Source of the DNA: Vicia villosa
Taxonomy: Eukaryota; Streptophyta; Magnoliopsida; Fabales; Fabaceae
Length of the DNA: 64,000 nucleotides
Assembly (NCBI RefSeq): GCF_029867415.1
Contig: NW_026705732.1
Location: forward strand, 186,001 to 250,000
Direction: 5' to 3'
Position numbers and translations under genes: made by a program. Position 1 is the stretch's first letter. Each line of letters opens with the position of its first letter. The notes below the pieces were generated by a model. The model searched no databases, was not told the origin of the DNA, and worked only from the letters and a program-made list of their open reading frames with translations. Positions 34,616-45,643 of this stretch are shown piece by piece.

Positions 34616-37213
34616 GAATGCTTGTACGTTGCAGTTGATAAGTTATTTTGATGAAGTTTTGGAATATAAAAAAGGCTTGTCAGAACGAATCTTCATCTCG
34701 ATTATATTTGAAAGGAATGCTTGTCGAGGCGGAACCTGAAAACAAAGTTAGAAATATGCAATGTCATGATGCATGTATTGTATGACGAGTTTCTCCTGTA
34801 TGTTTATCATAAGTAATGTATGCAAATTATGAATATGTATGTGGTGTATATGATGTATGACTGATGTTGTTCTGAGAAAACAAATCTATGTATCCTTGTG
34901 GATTGGATATTTGATCTTGCTTTGAAGATGTGTAGCTGGGGATTTATGATTTCTGCTTGGGGATGATCAGTAACTTGATGTACCCTGACTGGGGATAAGA
35001 AATATTAATAAACCATGTTGGAGAAGAACAAAGTGTTGGAGAACCAGCAGTGTTGAAAATGTAAACTTTGTTGAGGAGCTATGTCTTTGTCAGGACGAGT
35101 ATGTTTGAAGATATCTTCTTGAGTGATTGCTCTGTGGGGATATGATTTTGTGAAATCGGAATTGCGGGAAGGCATGGATGCCTTGAATATTTCCCCCAGT
35201 ATTATAGCAACTACCATCCCTGGATTTGATTAGGACACGTCACTGAGTATTGATCAAGATGTCGAACTGGACTTGCATAGATTTGCCCCTACTAGTAGGA
35301 ACTTTGGGAAGATTCGCCTTGCGAGGACTTTATGAGATGTGCACTATGGGCGACATGCCCCTAGTAATCGTATGATGCCCCTGACTGATCGGGAAGTAGC
35401 TTCGGGTCCACTTGGGTGTATGCCCCTGGTCGGCATCCTTGAGATATTCTTGGAATCTTGACTTGATTGCCCCAGATTGATTGGGCAAAACATGTCATGC
35501 CCCTTGTATACCTAAGAGACATGGCCTCTTGGAGTAATATTGTCTGTCGGGATAACTTTCAGTCATTAGTTGTACCCTGTGCAAGTTCTTTCTGTTGCTA
35601 ACATTTGAAATTATGTAGCAGAATATGTTTAATAATTAATTCATGAGATGCAATGCATATGTGTCATACCCTAATTTTTGACCCCCCTGAGATGACATAT
35701 CTTCAGGATTTTTCATCAGGTCAAGACAAGTACCCAGAGCAGTCATTTCTCCATCTGGTACCTAATCGAGGATGCTCAAAGACAAGAAAGCTCAGGCAAA
35801 GGATAAATCAATACAAGGAATAGTCCCTAATACAATCATGAGGCTCAAAGACTTCACTTTTCTCATCTATGATTGATTAGACATCCAGTCATATGAGTAC
35901 AGGTTTACTCAGGTTGCCAGACTAGGGTTCTGAGCCTATCAAGGACTGAAATCAGGGATCACATTTGGGAAACCCTAAAAAACCTCAGAGGATCATTCAA
36001 AGACATCAATCATCTTCAAATAACTCATATTACAAGATCTACTGGACATCACACTTCAATTCAAAGTCTACAGTCATTACTTTCACATGGTCGACAAATT
36101 AGGGTTTTGACCTAATTCACCAAGATAGTTGACTTCTGATCAGGGCATGAATCCAAAACTCAAGACATGATTCAAGGATCTCTACTACCTCCATATAATC
36201 CATTTATATCATCCATTTGTGGAGAAGATCTTATTTCTACACAAAAGCCCAAAAATTCACTTTGTCAGGAAAAAGTCGACTGTGAAGGATCATCATTGAC
36301 TTTTAAGGTTTTTGGTCAAAAAATGACTTTCAAAGATCAATATCATCAATATATGGATGTCAAAGTCATTTGGCCAAAGAAATTCAAAGAAATTCATCAA
36401 GGAGCGAAAAGTCGGGAATTAGGGTTTTTGAAGGCATGGTGAGATCTCAAAATTTCACCTACACAACTCAAAAAACTTCCAACATGAAAGTTGTAGATCT
36501 TGCAAAATAAAACAACATCTTACAAAGGAACTTTTTTCAAAAGATCAACCATTTATGAAGTTTTGGAAATTTTGAAGTTTAGGTCATAAACACTTAGAAA
36601 TTTTTCTAAGTGTTTTAACCTAGTTTTCATCCAACTTTAGGCTCATTTTTCACAAATTTCCTAAATGATTCTGAAGAAGACATAAACTAACGATTTGAAG
36701 TAGATGTTTAGGGCTTTCCAAATTGTGTTCAACCTTCTCCAAATTCAATTTGAGCTAGGAGTTATGCTTGTTCAAAGTTGGCCTCATGAAGTAAAATTAT
36801 AGGTCATGGACACTTTTGGACTTTGCAAATTTTGTGCAAATAACCTCTCTTATGGATGCTACACGACCCATAACACATCTGAAACCATGCCATGCATTCA
36901 TTTTCACCATGCCATAAGGATTGAAGAAGATTCTAAAAACAAGAACATGTGATTATGTAATGATTACATTTGTGAATTTATGGCAAATTGATGAATCACC
37001 CAAGGAATCTTCTCACCAACCAATTAGAGCTCATTTCTGGCTCAGAATTGTCCCCTAAGATCAAGCAAAATCGAGGGCTAGGGGATTGATCAAATGGAAT
37101 CAAAATTCTCATCATTGCATAAGAGATATTTGCAAAATTCCTTCATGGCTAAGAAAGCAAATCAACTTCACTAAGGAAGCTCACTCCTCTGCAGCTATAC
37201 TGATCCATTTGCC

Positions 37214-37221
37214 TATAAATA
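37214..37221 (+). promoter_or_regulatory. TATA box of family III LTR
   Basis: TATAAATA in the context gcctataaatacagatgc, about 1.55 kb into the LTR. This fits a U3 promoter with transcription starting about 30 bp downstream. Confidence 0.55.
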
Positions 37222-38164
37222 CAGATGCATTCCTCATTCAAAAACACACCAAAGCAACCATATTACTTGCTTTCTCCTTCTCTCCTCTTGTTCATTGTTT
37301 TTCAAAGTTCTTTGGCAAGAAGAATCGATTTCTTCAAACCAAAGCTTATCTTTGGGAAGTGAGCATTCTAACATCTCAAGGGAGGTCATTTGAGGTGATC
37401 CAAGCACCTGGATCACTTCTGTAGGTGGAGGAACACCATTGTTGCTCTCACTTTGGAGCACTTGCAGTTGGAGGTCCATGGAGTGATTCAGAAGGTTTCA
37501 AGGCAAGCCAATCATCCAGACACACTCCTCAGGTCATAGTGAAGCTAACCAGATGGCTGCAGCTCATCTGTAACTCAGGATTCAACAACCTCCATGTCCA
37601 CTTGAAGCTCAAATCGAGGGAGGTCCATAGAACAATTCAGAAGGATTGAGGCTACAATAAGCATCCAGTTAGCATCATTGAGTCTCAGGGAAGCTATTGA
37701 GATCATTCATTCAAACCCAGGTGCTCTCAATCATCCTCACGATCTCCATTTTCAGAGGTAAGTTTCTGAACTTCACCTCTCTAATTTAAGTACCTTTTGT
37801 GAAATAGCTCGATTCTATCTTGTTCAGCATCATCAGAGGATTGAAAACCCTCTATCATCATCCATTTATCTTTCAGTATAGTCATTTAATTTGATTTTGA
37901 AATTTTAGGGTTCTTCACGATTTCTGATAAATTAGTTAGATGTAGTTAATGATAGTTCATGTTAGTTACATATTTAGAATCGTGAGTGAAATTAGAGCAA
38001 GTTTCGTGTTTACATCATGACAAATGGTTGAGAAACAAGTGAGTTCAGAAATCCAAAAATGGAGAGCTTGAGGTTGAAGACGAAGATGGTGGTGGCGCGC
38101 AAATTTGAAATCTCAGGGCAGGTTTTATTTTATTTTGAATAGTATGCGTTTTATTAACGACTAA

Positions 38165-38251
38165 ACAACTTGCCCTAGTGGCCACACATGCGCCCTTAGT
38201 ATCATCATGCCACAAGTCTGGGGTTCGAATCCCCCTCGCCCCAGACTTTTT
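38165..38251 (+). other. tRNA-like block 1 in family III LTR
   Basis: A-box-like TGCCCTAGTGGCCAC (38171-38185), perfect B box GGTTCGAATCC (38222-38232) inside a GGGG/CCCC T-arm, then a T5 run (38247-38251) as a Pol III terminator would be. The best preserved tRNA-like block in the window. Confidence 0.65.
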
Positions 38252-38329
38252 CATCCTTTTATTTTTTTCAGATTTTTCTAACTTGTTTTAAAACAAAACC
38301 AAATGCGCGCGTGTTATAGTCACCAACTG

Positions 38330-38412
38330 GCGTTTGGCTCAGTGGTGTTGTTTTGAGTGTGTGGCTATAAGGGCGTGAGTTCAAGCCTTGCTAGGACCAA
38401 AACCTATTTTTT
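38330..38412 (+). other. tRNA-like block 2 in family III LTR
   Basis: A box TGGCTCAGTGG (38335-38345), B-box-like GAGTTCAAGCC (38377-38387), and a T6 run at 38407-38412. It follows block 1 in the same orientation. Confidence 0.6.
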
Positions 38413-38984
38413 ATCACTTTTCTAACTTAATTCCTTCACAACTTTAACCAATTATTTAACTTATCAAATTAATTCATTTTGACTTCATTTTTTAAACACT
38501 TGTTGATTAATATATATATTTTATAAATAATCAAAAAAATCATAAAAATATTATTTATTTTATGTACTTTAATTAGGTTAAAAATAGTATGTTTTAAATG
38601 TTTTCTTAAATACTTTAAAATATATATATTCATTTTGTTTTAACCTAATTACTTTGTGAATAATGTTATGATAAAAACCCTATTTATTTAGGTCTTAATT
38701 AGGTATAGATTTCATCTTTGCCTTAATTAAGTTGACTTTTGTCAATCTACAGAATTGTTTTCAATCTCCGATTAAACATATGATTAAGGTTTTCAAACAA
38801 CAAAACCTTATATCATTTCAATCTTTTCTTCAACTGTTTTCATAAACAGTAAATCATTTTTAAGTGGGCCTCTAATAGAGTGTAAGTCCCAAAAACCTTC
38901 TCTTCTTAGCTTGTTTTCAAAACTGTATTTTCAAAATCTTCTTTCTGTTTTCAAAAACATTCTTGTGGTATTTGAAGGGCATTA

Positions 38985-39465
38985 TTCCCGGTGAAACTCT
39001 TCAGATACCTATGTGACCTTTGTCCATCTTCACTTCTTCTGTTTTTCAAAAACCATTAACTGTTTATCATATATATATATTCAACTGTTATCAACAAAAC
39101 AACAAAAATACTGTTGAGGCTCTGTACATACTTCTTCAATGGCCTCCACTCCATCCAGGTTAGGCTTTACAAGCTTTCAATTTACAGTCTTTATTTAAAT
39201 TACTGTCAAATATAAACTGTGCATATATTAGTTTAGAACTACGTTTGAGTATAAATCTTAGGACAGCTAAACTATATATATATTATAGGAATATGACCTA
39301 GGATTGAGAATGTCTTCCCGGTGAAGGCTCTTTCCTAATTAGAGATCTGTAGTTCAAACCCCCAAGATGAATTATTCCCGGTGAAACATCTTGGTAAAAA
39401 CCTTAGAATCCAAATAATAGGACACATCCACCCAAAGAGGAATTATTCCCGGTGAAACCTCTTAC
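38985..39465 (+). repeat. Dispersed 'cccggtgaaac' repeats in family III LTR
   Basis: The phrase attattcccggtgaaac and variants occur near 38986, 39315, 39370 and 39440, at irregular spacing. Confidence 0.7.
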
Positions 39466-39539
39466 CCATTTGCTTAGAGCCAAAATAAGTTCAAAACTAC
39501 ATAAGCTTTCTCTTGTGCTATAACAAGGACCCTCGATTA

Positions 39540-41220
39540 GCCTCCTCTTGGGCTTTGTACAAGGACCCACAGGCTTCTTAAAAGCATTTCCAGCTTCCTC
39601 TTGAGCTTGTATACAAGGACCCATCAGGTTTCTTATAAACATAGGAACAGGTCTTTAGTCACCTTTTAGCCTACCCTGGTGAGTTTCTTCCAATTTAAAC
39701 CAGACTTTAAACAAGCTAAGTTTGTCTCAATTTCACATTGAGTACATTTTTGGAATGAGAGACATGGACAGTCTCTGTCACCCTTATCTTCGTCAATCCT
39801 CCTTAGTAGAGTCTAGGATCTGTGTTTTGGTCATCCTCAGCATTGAGTCAGCCTTCATCTTGGGCTTTAAACAAAGAGTCTCCACTAGATAATCTTTCTG
39901 CCATCCACTTTTCAAATCCAATTTCCCTGGAAAGGGTTAGCCTCCAAAGTCAATTAAAACCAATCCTTCAAATCCAATTTCCCTGGAAAGGGTTAGCCTC
40001 CAAAGTCAATTAAAATCAATCCATCATTTCAATAAAAACCCCTGGAAAGGGTTAGCCTCCAAAATTAATTAATAAAATAATTTCATTCTCTTAGGAGATA
40101 ATTTCCCCAAAAGAGTCAAAACCCCTGGAAAGGGTCAGCCTCCAAAAAACATGATAAAGTCAGTCTTTTAACAGACAAATTCACCAGCTGAGTCAAATCC
40201 CTGGAAAGGGTTAGCTTCCAAAGAAAAACAGTCTTTTAATAGATAAAATCTCCTCAATAGAGTCAAAACCAACAAAAACAGTTAAGCCTCAACCTTGGGC
40301 TTCATACAAGGCACCCAAACAATAAAACTCCCCTGTCAAGAGTCAGCCTCAACCTTGGGCATTGTACAAGGCAGATAATAGAGTCTCCCCAGTGAGTTTT
40401 TCATCACTCAGTAGCCACAACCTTGGGCTTTGTACAAGGCAGATAAACCATATTTTCATGTGTCAAAGATTTCTAACACTTAGGATCTTTCCCCATATAG
40501 TCATCCATACTTAATTCATTTAAGAGTCCGCCACAACCTTGGGCTTTGTACAAGGCAGAAAATAATGTTTTCCCTAACTAGAGTCATAGTATAAAAAACC
40601 CAATTTTCTCAGCAGTCAGCCACAACCTTGGGCTTTGTACAAGGCACATAAATAGAGTCTCCCTAAGTAGAGTCAGCCTCAATTCTGGGCTTTGTACAGA
40701 ACACAAAACCCCTGTAATTAATTCCCAGTGGAGTCATCTCCCAGAGTCAAATAATATTAATTAATCAATCAAAAAGCCTCAAGCTTGGGCCTCATACAGG
40801 CCAGCTAAAGTCAAATCTTTTATACAGTAGATAGACATAGCTTATCTCTATAGAGAGATATTTTTACTACTCTACCACATTCAAACAAACAAACATTTCA
40901 ATTTCAATTTCAATCAAAGTCTCCCATTTAGGACTCTGAAAGACATGCTCTGGCACATCCCCAGACTTGTACACTTTCCCTAATTTAGACGAGCATCTTT
41001 CTTTCATTTAAGAGGCATCTGACTGGCATACTTGCACACACACAAGTAAGGTCCCCCTCTTGAATGAAATGAATTCAGTTATTCTGTCACTCCTTTAAAT
41101 GTTTGTGGTAGAATAGTACAAATACCTCTCTGTAGAGATAATTTCATGTCTCTTTACTGTAAACAGAGATTTAATTCCAAGCTTCAACCTTGAGCTTCAA
41201 GCAAGGCACCCAAAAACATT
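39540..41220 (+). repeat. Irregular repeats with a ttgggctttgtacaagg core in family III LTR
   Basis: About ten degenerate copies of a 25-28 bp motif (accttgggctttgtacaagg), for example at 39546, 40290, 40350, 40420, 40537 and 40625. They are mixed with copies of ctggaaagggttagcctcc near 39927, 39983, 40040, 40122 and 40200. The core has the near-palindrome TTGTACAA. Confidence 0.75.
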
Positions 41221-41467
41221 AATTTCCCTAGTTAGTTCCCCGAACTACATTAAGCTCTGACTTCCACTAGGGATATGTAGGCATGAGGTTCACAAGGAAT
41301 CTCAGCGAGCTAATAAAATACCAAAAATAGTCAGTCTGTCTATCTGTCTGTCTTTTCAAATCAAATCAATTCCTTCTCCTAACACAAAGGAGAAACTTTC
41401 CCAATCATTAGCAATAAACACAAACACAATAACACAGAGAAGGTTCCTGTAGAGTACTACAGATATG

Positions 41468-41490
41468 TAGGGTGTTTAAACACTTCCCTA
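41468..41490 (+). other. Conserved LTR stem-loop, family III form
   Basis: TAGGGTGTTTAAACACTTCCC and following TA. Same GGGTG...CAC-TT-CCC design as the other families, with a TA/TA lower stem, and followed by a shared tail of the form ATAACCGACC. About 258 bp from the LTR end. Confidence 0.55.
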
Positions 41491-42938
41491 TGTATAACCG
41501 ACCTCCCGGACTCCAGAATTTCTAGTCTAGGTGAAATCCCCACACTTAGCAAACTCCTAGGGTTTAGTTGAGATCTTTTTTTCCCTTTCCTACTCGTAGG
41601 ACAAATAAGAAAGTTCGTGTGATATCGTAGGAAGAACTGAAATAAAATTCATCCCACCACGGGCGCATTCTCCTTCCAAATTTCGCGTGAAGGGTTTAGC
41701 GTGCCGTCCTCCCAAGTGAAACGGGGAGGTAAAGAAAACGACACCACAATATGTCTGTCTTGAGTTTGTTGAAAAACATTAAAATTGGATATGTAAAAGC
41801 ATGATGTTTATAAAAACGTGATGTTTGTAAAAAAACGAAGTGTCAACTCAGCATTTGTGGTAAACATTAAGGAGTCAGGATACCTTTTTTGTGACAGTAT
41901 GCTTTCGAACTAACCATGCTTCAGTTAGGACTTTTAAGGGTTGTAACGTGGCTTGGTTCACGATTTAAGAAACGAAGGATAAAGGCTCAAAAATTGATTG
42001 TACCCACCCCTCTTCGTGATGATCTTCGATCCTAAGCTCAGTTAATTCAACTTGTGCATTCAGGTTCCAAGAGACTTTTGGATTTGCACCTTTGATAATG
42101 ATGATGGTTCACAAGCAAGGAAAGCTTTTGAGATGGCAGTCGCTTCTTCCTTTGGTAGTCACAACATTGTGTTGTATATTGACTTCTCTTTTTTCATCTT
42201 TTTGATATCCCTAACTTTTGCTTGAACTGTTTATTTCTGAGATTACAGTCAGCGGGATGCCTTGATTTTGCCTAAGTCGTCTTTTGATTTTTGACTTAGC
42301 AGGCTTTTCTTTGTATATATATTTTTCATTTTTTCTTTTGAAGATATTGACTGTCTTGTTTGATGATTGATGAAACATCATTGGCTTTTGACTGACATCT
42401 CCAACAATTCTTTGATGTGTGCGGATGAATGCTTGTGATTAGACACTTTGTTGAAAGATGTACTGAATGATTCTCTTAAAATAGAATGCACAACCAAATT
42501 TACTGAGAACTACCCTGCCCCAGGTTATGATCAAGGGTTTTAATTAGCACGAGAAAGAAACTTCTACTTCTTAGGCTCAAAGGGGTTAACGAGGGATTAA
42601 CATCCTTATATCTCCACTGTTTAGGAATTGAAACAATGCCTGTACATCGTTAACTTAGTCCGTTCAAAAGCATACTGTATGAGGTTGCGGTATCGCTTTC
42701 GTCATCCTCCCTCAAAAGGCTTACAGCTTAGCAGGAGTTAAATAAACATAAAACATGTGTGAAGTAAATACGAAATTTAAAATAAGTGATAACGAAATAA
42801 TGTATTCAAGACAAACATATGCAATGCACTGATGATAATTATTAAAACAGATAATGTCTATCATAAGTCGAATGTTTAAACAAACAGAATAGAAATTGCA
42901 AATAAAAGTAAATCTAATGATCTAAAAAGTTCATCCTT

Positions 42939-44279
42939 CTAGCCATCCATAGTATTAGCAATCTTGTTGTGATTAGGCATGGTTGCAGGAGAGTCGAACT
43001 CAATTTCTCCAGCGTCAATCATATCCTGGATTTTGTTCTTCAGCGGCCAACAATCATTAGTGTCATGTCCAATGCTGTCGGAGTGATAAGCGCACCTTGC
43101 ATTAGGGTTATATTGGTGAGACGCGGTATTAGGCTTTAGAGGAGGATCCTTTAAAGTAATCAACCCTGCTTTCAGCAACTGTTGTAACGCTTCAGCCAAA
43201 GTTATGTTGATCTTTGTGAATTGTCTTTTAGATGCGCCTTGTTTACGCTGGTTGCCCTTTTGTCGTACCAGCACTTGATTAGAGGCTAGGATTGATCCCA
43301 CAGTATTGGATTCATTCCTCTCATTGTGAACTTTCTTTGCGGTATTAGAATATGTAGCCACTTGAATTTTACCGCTTCGGATGCCGCTTTCAACCCGTTC
43401 CCCAGTCAGTATAAGCTCGGTGAATCCAGATGATGAACTTCCCAACAAATGACTATAAAAAGGGCCATTCAGTGTATTCATGAACGTATCTACCAACTCT
43501 CTGTCAGTCAAGGAAGGTTTGACTCTTCCAGCTAGATCTCTCCATTTCTGAGCATACTCCTTGAAACTTTCCTTAGGTCCCATGGACATGCTTTGTAGTT
43601 GCATGCGAGTTGGTGCGAGATCAGAATTATATTGGTATTGCTTATAGAAAGAAACAACCAAATCTTCCCAAGTACGGATGTTGGTACTTTCCAGTTGATA
43701 GTACCATTCGAGTTGAGTTCCAAATAAACTCTCTTGGAAGAAATGGATCCAGAGCCTCTTATCAGCAGTGTGGGGCTGAATCTTTCTTACATAAGACCTC
43801 AAGTGCATCTTTGGACAAGAGACTCCATCATACTTAGCAAAGGCGGGAGTTTTGAATTTTGGAGGAATAACGACCCCAGGAACGAGTCCAAGCTCTTCAA
43901 AATCCAGCCCAGGTACCTTCTGAATTTCCACGCTTCTCAGACGCTCTTCTAACATCTTGTATTTGTCATCAGGATGTTCATCCTCATGGTGATAGTCCTC
44001 TTCTTCTTCAGAGGGTTTGGCAGAATCATGGTTACTTTTTGCATCACTTTTGATACTAGCATCATCATCTTGCTCATCCTCATCACTGTCTTCAGAGGGT
44101 TCAGCATCCCTGAGTTGCAAGATCGGTCTAAGCTTTTTCCCCAGAGTCTTCTTACCCTTCTTCTTCTTCTTGGTCAGGAGTGCTTTCAGTTCATCTTGCC
44201 CCTTGGACAGGTTCAGGATCAGATCTTGAAACTGGGCGTTCTGAGCTTGAAGATCCTTAACTGATTGTTCGAGATTCAT
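42939..44279 (-). CDS. Gag polyprotein of a non-autonomous Ogre-like retroelement, copy 2
   Basis: Same 446-aa frame as 27848-29188 (ATG at 44279; a TTG further up at 44339 is not needed). By eye only two residues differ between the copies: Arg to Gly in the segment ending RVKPS after the core, and Val to Ala just before the zinc knuckle. The coiled-coil-like N-terminus, acidic linker, core and C-x2-H-x5-H-x4-C knuckle are all intact. The frame likewise ends 36 codons after the knuckle without protease. Both copies being open fits a recent duplication; it does not by itself show that gag is expressed. Confidence 0.85.
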   Translation of the reverse strand: MNLEQSVKDLQAQNAQFQDLILNLSKGQDELKALLTKKKKKGKKTLGKKLRPILQLRDAEPSEDSDEDEQDDDASIKSDAKSNHDSAKPSEEEEDYHHEDEHPDDKYKMLEERLRSVEIQKVPGLDFEELGLVPGVVIPPKFKTPAFAKYDGVSCPKMHLRSYVRKIQPHTADKRLWIHFFQESLFGTQLEWYYQLESTNIRTWEDLVVSFYKQYQYNSDLAPTRMQLQSMSMGPKESFKEYAQKWRDLAGRVKPSLTDRELVDTFMNTLNGPFYSHLLGSSSSGFTELILTGERVESGIRSGKIQVATYSNTAKKVHNERNESNTVGSILASNQVLVRQKGNQRKQGASKRQFTKINITLAEALQQLLKAGLITLKDPPLKPNTASHQYNPNARCAYHSDSIGHDTNDCWPLKNKIQDMIDAGEIEFDSPATMPNHNKIANTMDG

Positions 44280-45444
44280 GATGCTGAAATAAACAGCGAG
44301 GAAGGATGAGAAACCCATCATAGGAAACCTGTTATGCAATGTTATGAATGCAAATGAAATGTTTTCAAGGATCTTTAAGGAATTTAGTTAGCAACTTTAG
44401 GAATTTAATCAGTCACAGCTTCGTCTGAAGAACCTTGGCTTTCATTTTTAAGCGTCCTTCTTTAAGAATCAAGCTCACCATATCGAGTGGGTCATCGCCT
44501 CCGATTCAGGATACTTCTGAATTTGAAGATACGTGGCCAGAGGAAAATAAATCCTCTTGCCCCTTGATAGGTACTGGATCTCTGAATTGGAAGGTATGTG
44601 GCCAGAGGGAAGTAAATCCTCTTGCCCCTTGATTAGGAGATCAACCTTTGATGAGGGCACCTGAAATTGTGCGCCCTAAATCCCTAAGATCCTTGAAAGG
44701 GTTAGTTAAATCATGTTATGCTTATGATGTCATGATGTCATGATGTTATGCGAATGAAGTTCATTTGGCATAGTGTGAGATAGTAAGGACAAACAAGTCC
44801 TTTCAACAAAACCTGCGAGGAAATGAAGGTTAGTAGCAAACACAAACAAGTCACACAAGTCACACAATTTTTGGCTTAAGGCTTGCATGAAGTCTGATCA
44901 GGTGTCCTTCCCAAGGGTATTTCTATGGATAAGGAGATTTCAGCAACGGGTTCTACAAGTTATCCAGAATTGTCAGCCCTTCTAAAGCACCCTCGGACAT
45001 GATGCATTTGCACCATGCAATGATACTTTGAGAAAGAGCCCATCTGAATTGTAGCATCGGGTAGCGACTAGTCCTTAACATTTGTCAAGGGTAGTCCCCC
45101 CACTACGTTCCTAAAGGCCAGGATGGGTTAAGGGTAACTAAAGGTCCTTGAGCTCCGGTGCACCCACAGACACATACATAGACCTCCCTCATTTGAGAAA
45201 GGTGTGCATATGCTATGGAGTCCTAACTCAAGCGTGAACTTCATATTGACTCATCTCCCACATATGTGAAAGAGGTCTCCATGACTATGCCACTCCTAAT
45301 CTTAAGTGTACTTGAATCCGGGTGTAGGATTCGTCCTTCAGTTAATTCCCAAAACGCCCCTGAAAAGTAAAGCAAGCAAAGCAAACAATAGAATACAATT
45401 AAGTGAATCCTAAACTTTTAAGGTAACCCCTATTAATCGAAAAA

Positions 45445-45462
45445 TCCCCAGCAGAGTCGCCA
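45445..45462 (-). other. Primer-binding site, family I internal 2
   Basis: Identical to 30354-30371, 4 nt from the LTR3 end at 45467. Confidence 0.85.
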
Positions 45463-45616
45463 GTTCTGTAATACGGTGAACTGACTTTTTATCGATCGAA
45501 ATGTCGCGGTTAAGCAAGAGTCGCCACCGACTTTTATTTTATCCAATTTTAGGAAAGGCTAAAAGAAACAGAAAAAAACCTTTTTAAAGAAATCTAAGTT
45601 CGGGGGGTAATTTATG

Positions 45617-45643
45617 CAAAGGGAAGGTGTACGGCACCCTTTG
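45617..45643 (-). other. Conserved LTR stem-loop, LTR3
   Basis: Identical to the LTR1 and LTR2 copies. Confidence 0.65.

Larger units (their letters stand above)
35662..41748 (+). mobile_element. Solo LTR of a third, Ogre-sized family (family III)
   Basis: 6087 bp starting TGTCATACCC and ending ACACCACA, flanked by ATATG at 35657-35661 and 41749-41753. Internal region 1 (gcatatgtctgtcttg at 26656) shows the unoccupied site. There is no second copy of either end inside it and no PBS, polypurine tract or ORF with a domain, so I read it as one LTR left by LTR-LTR recombination rather than a whole element. A TATA box lies at 37214-37221, two tRNA-like blocks at 38165-38251 and 38330-38412, a stem-loop at 41468-41490, and many short degenerate repeats between 38985 and 41220. 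Orientation is opposite to the host element. Confidence 0.8.
33680..45466 (-). mobile_element. Family I internal region 2, split by a solo LTR
   Basis: Near-identical to internal region 1 but interrupted at 35661 by a 6087-bp plus-strand LTR with a 5-bp duplication. Contains tandem repeats at 33905-34615 and gag at 42939-44279. Without the insert and one TSD copy it is 5695 bp long, against 5696 for internal 1. Confidence 0.9.

Noticed and set aside
37086..37649. Frames of 74-112 codons after the family III TATA box
   Set aside because: No recognisable domain and inside a solo LTR. A long leader without a gene is expected there.
38165..38251. A functional tRNA gene
   Set aside because: A and B boxes and a T-run are present, but I could not form a convincing acceptor stem and anticodon arm by eye, so it is reported only as tRNA-like.
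35662..41748. Complete non-autonomous element with two LTRs
   Set aside because: Neither the start (TGTCATACCC) nor the end (ACACCACA) recurs inside, and no PBS or polypurine tract was seen, so a solo LTR explains it better.
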